Shown here piece after piece: positions 25,926-35,545 of a DNA stretch of 64,000 nt. Source of the DNA: Bacteroidota bacterium (GTDB lineage: Bacteria; Bacteroidota; Bacteroidia; Sphingobacteriales; Sphingobacteriaceae); the NCBI GenBank assembly GCA_013288685.1, contig JABDBM010000009.1, positions 1 through 64,000 on the forward strand, in the 5' to 3' direction. A program made the translations under genes and the position numbers. Under the pieces are notes generated by a model. The model was given only the letters and a program-made list of their open reading frames with translations, had not been told where the DNA came from and made no database searches. The number at the start of each line of letters is the position of its first letter. The stretch's first letter is position 1.

Positions 25926-27182
25926 ATGAAACCCAAAAAAATTCTTTTAATCGCTCACAACTTTTCGCCTGAACTGGTAGGTATGGGTAAGTATAATGGC
26001 GAAATGATTAGTTGGCTAACCAATCACGGGTATGATTGTACTGTAATAACCACGTTTCCGTATTATCCGTTTTGGAAAGTGCAGGCGCCTTATAAAAATT
26101 TATGGTATAAAAAGGAAGTGATTCAAAATCCCGACCTTAAAACCACGTTAACTATCTATCGTTGTCCTTCGTATATCCCAAAAGATCCTACCGGCAAGCA
26201 ACGTACCATACAGGATTTTTCGTTTTGGGTATCCAAATTTTTTATCGTTTTTAAATTTATAGTAACTAATAAAAAATACGATCTCATCATCACCATCGCC
26301 CCGCCGTTCCATTTGGCCTACCTGGGGTTAATGTTACGAAAAATAACTGGTGGCAAATTGCTGTATCATGTTCAGGATTTGCAAATTGAAGCCGCACGCG
26401 ATCTGAAATTATTCTCGAACAAAAAGATACTGGCTGGTTTATTTAAAACCGAATTAAATATTTTGCGAAGTGCCGATTATGTTAGCAGCATATCGCGCGG
26501 GATGATAAAAAAAATACAGGCTAAAGTAAACCGGGAGATTGTGTTTTTCCCAAACTGGGCCGATACCGATTACTTTTCACCTCTGCCTTCTCGCGAATTG
26601 TTGAAATTAAAATGGGGCTATAATGCCGACGATATTATATACCTGTATTCGGGCGCTATTGGAGTTAAGCAGGGGCTTGAAGGCCTTTTACTTACTGCCG
26701 AACAACTAAAGCATCAGGAAAATATTAAATTCATCATCTGTTCTTCGGGCCCTTATATGGACTTGCTGGTTGAACGGGCAAAAAAAAGCGGGCTAACCAA
26801 CGTGGCTTTTTTACCGGTGCAGGCCAAAGAAACTTTCAACGAGTTTTTAAATATGGCCGATTTGCATTTGGTAGTACAAAAAGCAAACGCCGGCGATTTG
26901 GTGATGCCATCAAAACTTACTACTATATTGGCCGTAGGCGGTGTAAGTATCATTACTGCATCTAAAGGCACCTCGCTTTATCACATGGTGAATGAGTACG
27001 ATTTTGGGTATATTGTTGAACCCGGCAACCAGGAGCTGCTAACCAAACAAATACTCGAAATAAAACTAAATGGCCAACTGGAAGCTAAACGCGAGAATGC
27101 ACGCAATTACGCTACCAAGTACCTCAACGTTGATAAAGTGATGAATGGCTTTGTAAATAAGGTTTTGAACGAAGGAGAGTGA
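25926..27182 (+). CDS. Glycosyltransferase family 4 (WcaI-like)
   Basis: I start at the ATG at 25926 (MKPKKILLIAHNFSPELVGM) and not at the GTG at 25905; this gives 418 residues. The start resembles WcaI and related colanic-acid GT4s, with GKYNGEMISWLTNHGYDCTV and a VTTFPYYPFWKV-type segment. Donor domain: IYLYSGAIGVKQGLEGLLLT near 240 and KLTTILAVGGVSIITASKGT near 335. The strict E-x7-E is altered in this region, as in other WcaI-like proteins. A long inverted repeat follows and separates it from a convergent gene. Confidence 0.85.
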   Translation: MKPKKILLIAHNFSPELVGMGKYNGEMISWLTNHGYDCTVITTFPYYPFWKVQAPYKNLWYKKEVIQNPDLKTTLTIYRCPSYIPKDPTGKQRTIQDFSFWVSKFFIVFKFIVTNKKYDLIITIAPPFHLAYLGLMLRKITGGKLLYHVQDLQIEAARDLKLFSNKKILAGLFKTELNILRSADYVSSISRGMIKKIQAKVNREIVFFPNWADTDYFSPLPSRELLKLKWGYNADDIIYLYSGAIGVKQGLEGLLLTAEQLKHQENIKFIICSSGPYMDLLVERAKKSGLTNVAFLPVQAKETFNEFLNMADLHLVVQKANAGDLVMPSKLTTILAVGGVSIITASKGTSLYHMVNEYDFGYIVEPGNQELLTKQILEIKLNGQLEAKRENARNYATKYLNVDKVMNGFVNKVLNEGE

Positions 27183-27309
27183 GTAGTTGGTTGATTGAGT
27201 TGGATTAGGTTGAGTAAGTTGGATTAAGTTTCCAAAATGCCTAAAGTACGGTTAATCCAACCCAATCAACTTACTCAACCTAATCCAACTCGGTCAACTT
27301 AATCCAACT
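27183..27309. repeat. Mirrored GTTGGATTAG repeat between convergent genes
   Basis: A perfect 25-base inverted repeat, 27197-27221 against 27267-27291, with a 45-base spacer, sits inside longer imperfect arms (about 27186-27227 and 27252-27308). Within the right arm CAAC recurs every 9-10 bases, unlike the 7-base period of the other gaps. It fills the gap between the WcaI-like gene and the EEP gene and probably acts as a bidirectional transcription stop. Confidence 0.88.
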
Positions 27310-27314
27310 CCCCG

Positions 27315-28433
27315 CTATTTCCGCAACCGTAAATCACTCACAACCGGATAGTGGTCTGACAGTTTTTTTGCAATGGCTCGGTAGCTTTTCACCTCAAATT
27401 GGCGGCTGGCAAAAATATAATCGATCTGAAAATTCGGAAAATCGCCAAAATAAGTAATGCCTAAACCGCTGCCTTTTTCAACAAACGTATTCTTTATGCC
27501 TTTACCCATTTGGCTAACGGTAAAGGATATCGGTGTATCATTAAAATCGCCGGCAACAATATAAGGGTATGGGCATTTGCTCATATGTTGCTTTACCAAT
27601 AGCACCTGGTAACTTCGTTTAATAAAAGCATCCTTTAATTTGCGGCCAATAATTTTCGACTCGTGCAGGCTTACCTTTCCACGGTGGGTCAGATCTTTTA
27701 TATACTGATGGTCTTTATCATCAATTTTTGTTGATTGCAAATGGAGGCAGTACATTCTGAAAATATAATCTCCCTTTTTAATATCGGCAAAAATGGCCTG
27801 CGGCTCCTTCGGGTCATCAGGCGAGGAAATTACACCACGGTTTATGATGGGGAATTTTGAAAATATAGCTACGCCAGTCGAATCCCATTGCGTATAATCA
27901 TAAGGCTTAAAATAGTGATAATCTGTTTTTGTAATTTTTCGCAATGCAGCATAAATGGGCGCCTGCGTGTCTATATTTTCATAAAATTCTTCCAGGTTAA
28001 TAACATCAGGCTGCTGACCATCAATCAACGCCATCACACCGTCCTGTATCGATTGCTGATTCGGCCTGTCAAAGCCCCCAAAGCCATGAACATTATATTG
28101 TATCACTCTGATATCCCGCAGGGATAACCCTTTATTTACAGCTCCCGGCATGCGGAAACCAAAATTTGCCATTATTATTTTAAAGCCAATTAAGATGCAG
28201 GCTGCCGGTATAATTGCCAACAGCCTGCGCCTGATAAGCCAATAAATAAAAAACAACGCATTTACCAATAATAAAAATGGATAAATAAGCCCCAGAAATG
28301 CAATTACCCAATAATGCTGCGGATCGGCATAAGGCGCCAGGTAGCTCAACAATAATGCGGCCGACAGAATGCAGTTAACAACAAAAACGCACTTGTCAAA
28401 AACAGGAAGCTTTTTGCGGGCTTTTACAATCAT
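27315..28433 (-). CDS. Membrane-anchored endonuclease/exonuclease/phosphatase-fold protein, copy B
   Basis: 372 residues. Two to three N-terminal TM helices (about 12-95) precede an EEP catalytic domain with the classical metal and His sites: IQYNVHGFGG (Asn), NLEEFYENI (Glu), HLQSTKIDDKDHQY, VAGDFNDTPI (Asp/Asn), FQIDYIFAS and SDHYPVV (Asp-His). All catalytic positions appear intact. Members cleave phosphodiester bonds in nucleic acids, lipids or glycans; the substrate here is unknown. It lies 14 bases downstream of a paralogue of identical length on the same strand. Topology suggests the domain is on one membrane face, probably periplasmic. Confidence 0.82.
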   Translation of the reverse strand: MIVKARKKLPVFDKCVFVVNCILSAALLLSYLAPYADPQHYWVIAFLGLIYPFLLLVNALFFIYWLIRRRLLAIIPAACILIGFKIIMANFGFRMPGAVNKGLSLRDIRVIQYNVHGFGGFDRPNQQSIQDGVMALIDGQQPDVINLEEFYENIDTQAPIYAALRKITKTDYHYFKPYDYTQWDSTGVAIFSKFPIINRGVISSPDDPKEPQAIFADIKKGDYIFRMYCLHLQSTKIDDKDHQYIKDLTHRGKVSLHESKIIGRKLKDAFIKRSYQVLLVKQHMSKCPYPYIVAGDFNDTPISFTVSQMGKGIKNTFVEKGSGLGITYFGDFPNFQIDYIFASRQFEVKSYRAIAKKLSDHYPVVSDLRLRK

Positions 28434-28447
28434 TGCAAATGGTGTGA

Positions 28448-29566
28448 TTAGTTAAGTCTTAAATCGCTGATGATTGGTTTATGGTCCGACAGCTTTTTAT
28501 CTATCGTCTCGTAATTCAATACATCAAATTGCGGGCTGGTTAAAATATAATCAATATGCAGCTTAGGGAAATTACTATAATAAGTAATCCCAAAACCGCT
28601 GCCTTTTTCTATAAATGCATTCTTTAGCCCCTTACTTATTTTATTAACGGAGTATGAATTAGGCGTATCGTTAAAGTCGCCTGCGATAATATAAGGATAT
28701 GGACATTGCTCGGTATGCTGTTTAATGAGTGCTACCTGTTGGCTTCGCAACTGAAAAGCCGATTTTAATTTGCTTTCAATAAATAACAGCTTGCTAAAGC
28801 TCAGCCCGCCGCCGCTTAAATACTTCCGTTTTTCTTCATCTTTTATTTTTACGGCCGCTAAATGCACACAATATATCCGGATAATTTGGCTTTGATATTT
28901 AACATCTACAAATATTGTAAGGTTATTAATGATACCTGGTGTAGCAACCACCCCCGAGTCAACAATAGGAAATTTGGTAAAAATAGCCGTTCCTTTTGGC
29001 CCCCATTTGTTCTCGTTAAATGGTTTAAAGTAATAATAATCAGACTTTAATGCCTTTTTTATAGAATCAATAATGGCGCCTTTATCTGCTTTTAACGAAT
29101 AAAACTCTTCCATATTAACTATATCTGGTTGCTTATCTTTAATTATTTGCACAATGTTGGCTTTTGCATAATGCACTTCATCATTATCATATTTATCTAC
29201 CCGGCCAAAAAACTCATGAACGTTGTATTCCATCATCCTGATACCTGCGGGCGAAGCCTTTTCCCCGCTTTTTGCACCCGAAAAACGAAAACCGAAATTA
29301 GCAGTCAACGCAAAAAAGCCAAGTGCAATACTAATCATTGAAATAAGGAAGTGGTTTTTACGCCGCAACAACCAATAGGCCAGCATTAAAATATTGGTGA
29401 GTAATAAAACCTGGTAACCAAAGCCTAAAATGGCAATTGCGGGCCAGCTTACCGGCGATACAAATGGTGCAAGATAACTTAACAGCAGTGCGCATGCAGA
29501 TATGATATTGAAAGTGAGGACGATCTTGTCGAAAACGCTTAGCTTGTTTTTACTTTTAAAAATCAT
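28448..29566 (-). CDS. Membrane-anchored endonuclease/exonuclease/phosphatase-fold protein, copy A
   Basis: I choose the ATG at 29566 (MIFKSKNKLSVFDKIVLTF) over a TTG at 29581 because it aligns with the paralogue start MIVKARKKLPVFDK and gives exactly 372 residues in both. TM helices lie at about 13-95, then MEYNVHEFFG, NMEEFYSLKADKG, HLAAVKIKDEEKRKYL, IAGDFNDTPNSYSV, LHIDYILTS and SDHKPII, so the EEP catalytic set is complete. Clearly a tandem duplicate of the neighbour, well diverged. First gene of the pair. Embedded in the polysaccharide region with no obvious metabolic link. Confidence 0.82.
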   Translation of the reverse strand: MIFKSKNKLSVFDKIVLTFNIISACALLLSYLAPFVSPVSWPAIAILGFGYQVLLLTNILMLAYWLLRRKNHFLISMISIALGFFALTANFGFRFSGAKSGEKASPAGIRMMEYNVHEFFGRVDKYDNDEVHYAKANIVQIIKDKQPDIVNMEEFYSLKADKGAIIDSIKKALKSDYYYFKPFNENKWGPKGTAIFTKFPIVDSGVVATPGIINNLTIFVDVKYQSQIIRIYCVHLAAVKIKDEEKRKYLSGGGLSFSKLLFIESKLKSAFQLRSQQVALIKQHTEQCPYPYIIAGDFNDTPNSYSVNKISKGLKNAFIEKGSGFGITYYSNFPKLHIDYILTSPQFDVLNYETIDKKLSDHKPIISDLRLN

Positions 29567-29702
29567 ATCTTCAAATAACAATCCAGGGGTAAATTTAAAA
29601 TTTATTAAAAGTAAGAAACTATTTAAAATTTGGTGGATTTATACCTGAATCTTTCGTCCGAAGGCCCAATTTTTTGATAATCTTACCTATATTTACAAGG
29701 TA

Positions 29703-29735
29703 GTTGATAAAAAATATGGTTTAACAATAATTTTG
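29703..29735 (+). promoter_or_regulatory. Candidate promoter of the 29.8-36.6 kb polysaccharide operon
   Basis: -33-like GTTG (29703-29706), 21-base spacer, then the perfect -7 box TAATTTTG (29728-29735). This is the best two-part Bacteroidota promoter in the window. It implies a leader near 100 bases before the ATG at 29842. Confidence 0.5.
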
Positions 29736-29841
29736 GTAACAGATAATAAATTATGACAATTGGGCTTAAATCATTGCGCTGTTTAATATTATCGAACTAT
29801 TTACTTCTTCTGTGAACTAATAACTTATAAAAATCTCAACA

Positions 29842-31188
29842 ATGAATTTCGTAAAAAAAATTGACCTGTTTTATATTGTTACCTTCCTTTTTATATTGAT
29901 ATCAGCAAATGCCAGTTTTTTATCAGCAAACGACATTTGGTGGGGACTGGATATTATATTAATGCTTGTAATAGCACTGGAGCAACGGTTATTTACCAGA
30001 AAAGAGCTTAATTATTTCGCAACTTTTGCCGCCATTTACTTGATTTTTATGGCAGGCCGCGATTTGATAGTTAATGCTTTAGGACTGGAGTATCTATTGA
30101 GCGATGTGCTTTTCCTTTTTAAATTGATATTGATGAGTTATCTTTTTTGTGTTATACTAAAAGATAAAGCAGCTGCTTACATTGTTAAAATAATAACACA
30201 GTTAACCGTTCTCTCGTTCTTTTTTTACTTTTTTCAATTGGTTGGCCTGGGCGATTATATCTATACGTTTTCAAATTCGCTGCACTTACCATCTGCTAAC
30301 TCTATTCCGGGGTACACCAACTTTGTGTTCTTCACCTTTGTAAAAGGCTTTCACGATTATCGTAATTCGGGCTTTGCCTGGGAACCTGGCGCCTTTGGGG
30401 GTTTCCTCATTATTGCCATGCTTCTCAATTTCTTTTTAAACAGGTTCACCTTCGATAAAAAAGCAGTGATTTTATTAATCGGTATTATTACTACTGCATC
30501 CACTACCGATTATCTGGCTTTAATATTTGTTTTATTCCTGGCTTACCGCTACCGTATACAACGGCTTAATTTTTGGTCCATCTTGCTTATAGGTCTTTTT
30601 ATTAGTTTGGTTGTATTTATTCCATTTTTGGGCGATAAAATAAAGGATCATTACTACGAAGATTTGCAGGATTTAAATCGCTTAAAGTTTCTGGACATTT
30701 ATTATAAACACAATAAAATGCAAATACCACTCGATAGGTTTTCGAGTATGGTTATCATTTACAAAACCTTTTTCCTGCAATTAATTTTAGGTATCAGCAA
30801 TAAATACGACATCGTTTTAAATCGCCTTAGCAAGGCAAATATCAATATATCCAATGGGGTTTTTGATTTTATGGCTAAGTTTGGTTTAATAGGCCTGTAC
30901 TATTTATTGCAGCGTTACGTAAAGTTTTGTTATGCTTTTGTACGCCGTATCGAGTACGTATTTTATTGCATTATTATTTTCATGGTTTTAGGCTTTGGCG
31001 AACCGCTATTGGTTCTTCCTATAGTGCTGATGTTTATCTTCATTAACCGCAGACAGCGAAACTTTAAAAAACGAATAAAAGGCATGCCCGAAATATTTGA
31101 GGATGAAGGAGAGGAGAGTGAACAACCCACATCGCGCAAATACAGTGCACTGAGGGCCGAGTTAGCCAAGTTTAAGAAAGCTGAATAA
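29842..31188 (+). CDS. O-antigen polymerase/ligase-like membrane protein (Wzy/WaaL type)
   Basis: Polytopic membrane protein with about ten to twelve TM helices from residue 8 to ~405 and a larger loop around SANSIPGYTNFVFFTFVKGF and GFAWEPGAFGGFLIIAMLL, the place of the functional periplasmic loop in polymerases. 448 residues. The tail (about 405-448) is charged and cytoplasmic (RRQRNFKKR, EDEGEESEQ). Sequence in this class is poorly conserved, so the call rests on topology and context: it heads an operon of GT2, epimerase, GT4 and two acyltransferases. Polymerase versus ligase cannot be decided. Confidence 0.72.
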   Translation: MNFVKKIDLFYIVTFLFILISANASFLSANDIWWGLDIILMLVIALEQRLFTRKELNYFATFAAIYLIFMAGRDLIVNALGLEYLLSDVLFLFKLILMSYLFCVILKDKAAAYIVKIITQLTVLSFFFYFFQLVGLGDYIYTFSNSLHLPSANSIPGYTNFVFFTFVKGFHDYRNSGFAWEPGAFGGFLIIAMLLNFFLNRFTFDKKAVILLIGIITTASTTDYLALIFVLFLAYRYRIQRLNFWSILLIGLFISLVVFIPFLGDKIKDHYYEDLQDLNRLKFLDIYYKHNKMQIPLDRFSSMVIIYKTFFLQLILGISNKYDIVLNRLSKANINISNGVFDFMAKFGLIGLYYLLQRYVKFCYAFVRRIEYVFYCIIIFMVLGFGEPLLVLPIVLMFIFINRRQRNFKKRIKGMPEIFEDEGEESEQPTSRKYSALRAELAKFKKAE

Positions 31189-31196
31189 CATCTTCT

Positions 31197-32090
31197 ATGG
31201 CCAAAGTTGGATTAGTTACCGTTTTATATAAAAGTGATGATGTGCTCCATGATTTCTTTAAAAGCTTGTCAATACAAACGTTCGGCGATTATCACTTATA
31301 TCTGATTGACAATTCGCCATCAGCCGAAACGGATAGTTTAATTGCCGTATTACTTAAAAAATATCCTGTAAGCGCATACACACATATAAAAAATCCGCAA
31401 AACTTTGGTGTGGCAAAAGGCAATAACCAGGGTATCGAACTATCGTTGCAAAACAACGCAGATTTTGTTCTGCTTTTAAATAACGACATTGATTTCGTCC
31501 AACAATTGCTGCTGGAAGAAATGCTGAATTGTGCTGAGAAAAGAAATGAGGATATTGTTATTCCCAAGATACTATACCATGGCACGCGCAAAATATGGAT
31601 GGCCGGCGGTAAATTTATTCACTATAAGGGCACATCAGCAACTTACGGCGATATGCAGGAGGATGCCGAGGCTTATAATAAACCGGGATATGTTGATTAC
31701 GCCCCTACCTGTTTTATGCTGATTAGTCGTAACGTGTTTAACACCATCGGCCTGATGGACGAAAAATACTTTGTTTATTATGATGATAACGATTTTGTGA
31801 TAAGGGCGATAAACAACGGATTTAAAATTTATTTTTTACCCCAAATTGAAGTATTCCATAAAGTTTCCTTCAGCACCGGCGGTTCTGAGTCCTTATTTTC
31901 TATCTATTATCTAAATCGCAACAGGGTTTATTTTATCCGGAAAAATTATACGTTCCCAATAAAACAAATTGCATTAAGCCACGCCCTGCTAACCAAAGCA
32001 ATAAGGTATTTTATTTTTTACGGCAAGGATAAAAAACGGGAATTATTAAAAGCTTTTAAAGATGGTTTCGCCATGGATTTAATTAACTAA
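31197..32090 (+). CDS. Glycosyltransferase family 2 (rhamnosyltransferase-like)
   Basis: GT-A fold. It opens VGLVTVLYKSDDVLHDFFKS, has the acceptor-proximal YLIDNSPSAE, the DxD region LLLNNDIDFVQ near 100 and YVDYAPTCFMLISRNVFNTI near 170, then FVYYDDNDFVIRAINNGFKI and a C-terminal part with YYLNRNRVYFIRKN. These are marks of the WbbL/RfbF-type rhamnosyltransferase group. 297 residues. It starts 8 bases after the Wzy-like stop. A rhamnose or 6-deoxytalose donor would fit the epimerase that follows; this is inference. Confidence 0.87.
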   Translation: MAKVGLVTVLYKSDDVLHDFFKSLSIQTFGDYHLYLIDNSPSAETDSLIAVLLKKYPVSAYTHIKNPQNFGVAKGNNQGIELSLQNNADFVLLLNNDIDFVQQLLLEEMLNCAEKRNEDIVIPKILYHGTRKIWMAGGKFIHYKGTSATYGDMQEDAEAYNKPGYVDYAPTCFMLISRNVFNTIGLMDEKYFVYYDDNDFVIRAINNGFKIYFLPQIEVFHKVSFSTGGSESLFSIYYLNRNRVYFIRKNYTFPIKQIALSHALLTKAIRYFIFYGKDKKRELLKAFKDGFAMDLIN

Positions 32091-32114
32091 TTATTATTTG
32101 GTATAAATAACCTG

Positions 32115-33254
32115 ATGAATAAAAATGTGCTAATTACAGGCGGCTCGGGCTTTATAGGGTCAAACCTTGCGCTCAAGTTAATTGCTAAAGGTTATAATTT
32201 AACCGTACTGGATAACTTATCGGTACAAATTCACGGTAGCGACCCGGAAACTACCTCGCCCCTTTATCAATCAATAAAAGGAAAAGTAAATTTCATTAAA
32301 GGCACGGTTACATCAGCCGCCGATTTAAAAAAGGCTGTTGAAAATCAGGACATCATAGTTCACCTGGCTGCCGAAACAGGTACCGGACAGTCCATGTACC
32401 AAATTGCCAATTATGTTAATGTAAATATTGGCGGCACGGCCCTATTGCTCGATATTTTGGCCAATAATCCGCATCAGGTAAAAAAGGTTATCATCGCCTC
32501 ATCAAGAGCCATTTATGGCGAAGGTAAATACCAAAGCAAAGAGTTGGGCTTCGTATACCCCAACCATAGGACCAACGCCGATATGAAAAATGGCGATTTT
32601 GAAGTAAAATATCCCGGATGTGCCGAACCATTACGCCTGGTGGCCACCGGCGAAGATTCAAAAATACATCCCTCTTCTGTTTATGGTATAACCAAGCAAA
32701 ATCAGGAACAACTGGTGATGACGGTATGTCCGACTATTGGCATTGCCCCCGTTGCTTTGAGGTACCAAAATGTTTACGGGCCAGGCCAATCACTTAGTAA
32801 CCCGTACACTGGTATCTTGTCTATTTTCTCGACCCTGATAAAAAACGGAAAAGAAATAAACGTATTTGAAGACGGCAAAGAAAGCCGCGACTTTGTTTTT
32901 ATTGATGATGTTGTTGAAGCAACCATACTGGCTATTGAAGCCGAGGAAGCAAACAACCAGGTATTTAATGTAGGCACTGGTGTAGCCACCGATGTTATTT
33001 CGGTAGTAAATGAACTATTGACGAACTTCAAAACCGAAGTACCTGTCAAAATTTCGGGTAATTACCGGCTGGGGGATATCAGGCATAACTTTGCCGATCT
33101 GAGCAAAATAACGTCGCTTTTAGGTTTTACGCCGAAAGTAACATTTGCCGAAGGAATTAAAAAGTTTGCTGAATGGGTAAACAGTCAGGTTATAGTGGCG
33201 GATAAATACCAGCAGTCTATCGACGAAATGAAACAAAAAGGGTTATTTAAATAA
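32115..33254 (+). CDS. SDR epimerase, probable dTDP-L-rhamnose 4-epimerase
   Basis: Extended short-chain dehydrogenase: Rossmann ITGGSGFIGSNLALKLIAKG at 6-25, LDNLSVQIHGSDPE near 37, LAAETGTGQSMYQIANYVNV, ASSRAIYGEGKY and the catalytic SSVYGITKQNQEQL (YxxxK). The combination D-N-L-x-x-Q-x-H-G, GQSMYxIxxYV and IYGEGxY is what I recall of the WbiB/Tll group, which makes dTDP-6-deoxy-L-talose from dTDP-L-rhamnose. 379 residues fits. A UDP-sugar epimerase is the alternative. It would use the product of the Rml pathway, of which rmlA and rmlD are in this window. Confidence 0.68.
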   Translation: MNKNVLITGGSGFIGSNLALKLIAKGYNLTVLDNLSVQIHGSDPETTSPLYQSIKGKVNFIKGTVTSAADLKKAVENQDIIVHLAAETGTGQSMYQIANYVNVNIGGTALLLDILANNPHQVKKVIIASSRAIYGEGKYQSKELGFVYPNHRTNADMKNGDFEVKYPGCAEPLRLVATGEDSKIHPSSVYGITKQNQEQLVMTVCPTIGIAPVALRYQNVYGPGQSLSNPYTGILSIFSTLIKNGKEINVFEDGKESRDFVFIDDVVEATILAIEAEEANNQVFNVGTGVATDVISVVNELLTNFKTEVPVKISGNYRLGDIRHNFADLSKITSLLGFTPKVTFAEGIKKFAEWVNSQVIVADKYQQSIDEMKQKGLFK

Positions 33255-33261
33255 TAAATAA

Positions 33262-34449
33262 TTGAAGGTTTTAATATTAAATAACGATTTCAGGGTTTAC
33301 TGGAAAGGGAGGCTAATTTATCTCCGTAAATTTTTGGCTGCAAAAGGCATTGAACTTTATGCAACGGAACTTTTTGGAAAAGGCTCTCCTTATTCGTTTG
33401 ACAGTTATCGCGATACCGAAGACTGGTGGACCTGCCTGTTTGCTGACCACAATTCGGACGAGCTTTCAAAAAAAGAAATTGCAAAAAACTTATTTGCTAA
33501 GCTCGATAAAATAGACCCCGATATTATAATTGCCTGCCCGGTAACTTTTTTTGCAGGAGCGTTAGGTATACGCTGGGCAAAACAGCATAAAAAAAAGTTC
33601 ATCATGTTTGATGATGCCAAACTTGCACAGTTTAAACGAAACTTTTTAGTACAAACTGTTAAAGACTTGATTATTAAACAGTCTGATGGACTTTGGCTAC
33701 CGTCGGCTGAATATTATGAAGATTACAACCGGTTAAATTCAAAAAACATCCTCTTTTTTAATGGCTATAGTTGCATAGACAACAGCCGGTTTAAATTTAA
33801 GGAGGCGAAAAATCTGAATTATCATACAATTATATGTGTCGCCAGGCTTGTCCCCATAAAAAACATTGATAATTTATTACGTGCCTGGCAACTTATTGAA
33901 CAGGAAAATGTCAACTACAAACTAAAAATAATCGGCGATGGCCCAGGTCGGAATGATTTAAATAGGTTATCTCAAGAATTGGGTTTGAAAAACGTTGAAT
34001 TTGCTGGTACAATTGATAATGACGAACTCCCTTCCCATCTTTATCAATCGGATGCACTGATTTTACCCAGTTTATCTGAAACATGGGGGCTGGTAGTAAA
34101 CGAAGCAATGGCAGGCGGCATGCCTGTTTTATTGAGCAATAAAGTAAACGCCTGCGAAAGCCTGTTGAAAGAAGGGGTTAACGGCTATAGCTTTGACCCT
34201 TTGAATATAAACCAAATGGCCACAGCTATTTTAAAATTCATTAAATTGACCGAAGCGGAAAAATCAGAGATGTCGGCGCAATCGCTGATTATCATTGATA
34301 CCATGAGTTATGAAAATATGGGGCAAAAGTTAGTTGATGCAATGATCAACATCGAGGCAAAAAAATTCAAGAAACCGGGACTACTGGCAGGTACTTTAAT
34401 AAAACGATGGTATGGCAAGGATGACAGGTCGGCTTGGGATAAATTATAA
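33262..34449 (+). CDS. Glycosyltransferase family 4, TTG start
   Basis: GT-B transferase, 395 residues. No ATG exists near the 5' end; TTG at 33262, eight bases after the previous stop, gives the natural start MKVLILNNDFRVYWKGRLIY. Donor-domain motifs are ICVARLVPIKNIDNLLRAWQ near 191-210, IIGDGPGRNDL and E-x7-E in LSETWGLVVNEAMAGGMP near 272-290. Tightly packed in the polysaccharide operon between the epimerase and an acyltransferase, 12 bases from the latter. Sugar specificity unknown. Confidence 0.87.
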   Translation: MKVLILNNDFRVYWKGRLIYLRKFLAAKGIELYATELFGKGSPYSFDSYRDTEDWWTCLFADHNSDELSKKEIAKNLFAKLDKIDPDIIIACPVTFFAGALGIRWAKQHKKKFIMFDDAKLAQFKRNFLVQTVKDLIIKQSDGLWLPSAEYYEDYNRLNSKNILFFNGYSCIDNSRFKFKEAKNLNYHTIICVARLVPIKNIDNLLRAWQLIEQENVNYKLKIIGDGPGRNDLNRLSQELGLKNVEFAGTIDNDELPSHLYQSDALILPSLSETWGLVVNEAMAGGMPVLLSNKVNACESLLKEGVNGYSFDPLNINQMATAILKFIKLTEAEKSEMSAQSLIIIDTMSYENMGQKLVDAMINIEAKKFKKPGLLAGTLIKRWYGKDDRSAWDKL

Positions 34450-34461
34450 GCAGGTTAAAAC

Positions 34462-35526
34462 ATGTCGCAAAGCACACCAATTGAATTGACAACAAATCAA
34501 AAGGAATTCAAAATTAACAATTTTGACCTGTTACGGCTTTTGGCCGCCACCCAGGTTATTGTTGATCATTATTTTCAGCATTTAAATATCCCTATCAGCA
34601 AATTTTCCACGCAGGTTTTGTACCTTTTTCCGGGCGTGCCTATGTTCTTTGTCATCAGCGGCTATCTCATATCAGCATCATACGAACGTAATAACAACCT
34701 TGCCATCTATTTTAAAAACAGAGCATTACGTATTTATCCTGGCCTGTGGGGAGTAATTTTTGTTACTATTATTGTGTTTTCCATTACTGGGATAAACTTT
34801 TTTAATAAACAAACTGTTGCCTGGCTCCCCGCTCAGCTTGCCGGCGTTATTTATACGCCACACTTTTTAGCTAACTATGGCTTTGGCTCGTACAACGGCA
34901 GTTTATGGACGCTGCCTATCGAATTACAATTTTATATAGTTTTACCGCTTTGTTACTTCCTGGCGCCAAAAAACAAGGCCAATTATTGGTTTTACGCTCT
35001 TTTACTTGTTTTTGTAGCCTTAAACTTTATATACGAGTTTAAAATCGGCGACAATTTCACCGATTTTATACCCAAGTTAATCAGCTATTCATTTATCCCT
35101 TATTTTTATCTTTTTTTGGCTGGGGTTATTCTGCAACGCCTGCGTATTTACAAATCGCGCTTCATTTATAATAAAGCGCTGTATTGGCTTATCGGGTATG
35201 TTGCATTTTCGCTGCTATTGCCTGGTTTTATAAACCCCATCGTGTTTCTTATTATCAAAAACTTATTATTGGCATTTTGTGTGCTTTCAATGGCCTATAC
35301 GCTGCCACAGCTGGCCACTAAACTATTGCGCACCAATGATATATCGTACGGCATTTATATTTACCACGGCCTTATATTAACGGTTTTAGTACAGGAAAAG
35401 CTTACTGCTTATGAAAATGTATTCCTGCTGATTGCGGCCACCTACGGCATTGCCTGGTTATCGTGGATATTTATAGAAAAACCGTTTATCAAACGAAAAG
35501 AAAAAACAATAAGAGGCACCGTTTAA
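34462..35526 (+). CDS. Acyltransferase 3 family membrane O-acyltransferase, first of two
   Basis: Integral membrane acyltransferase (OafA/NodX-like), about ten TM helices, probably acetylating a sugar of the glycan at the periplasmic side. It opens with the family start NFDLLRLLAATQVIVDHYF (catalytic-type His), then MFFVISGYLISASYERN and FKNRALRIYPGLWGVI (the RxxR region), and SLWTLPIELQFYIVLPLCYF near 150. 354 residues; no SGNH extension. Second-last gene of the operon, followed after 19 bases by a homologue. Confidence 0.9.
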   Translation: MSQSTPIELTTNQKEFKINNFDLLRLLAATQVIVDHYFQHLNIPISKFSTQVLYLFPGVPMFFVISGYLISASYERNNNLAIYFKNRALRIYPGLWGVIFVTIIVFSITGINFFNKQTVAWLPAQLAGVIYTPHFLANYGFGSYNGSLWTLPIELQFYIVLPLCYFLAPKNKANYWFYALLLVFVALNFIYEFKIGDNFTDFIPKLISYSFIPYFYLFLAGVILQRLRIYKSRFIYNKALYWLIGYVAFSLLLPGFINPIVFLIIKNLLLAFCVLSMAYTLPQLATKLLRTNDISYGIYIYHGLILTVLVQEKLTAYENVFLLIAATYGIAWLSWIFIEKPFIKRKEKTIRGTV

Positions 35527-35545
35527 TAATTGAATACGAAACTGC

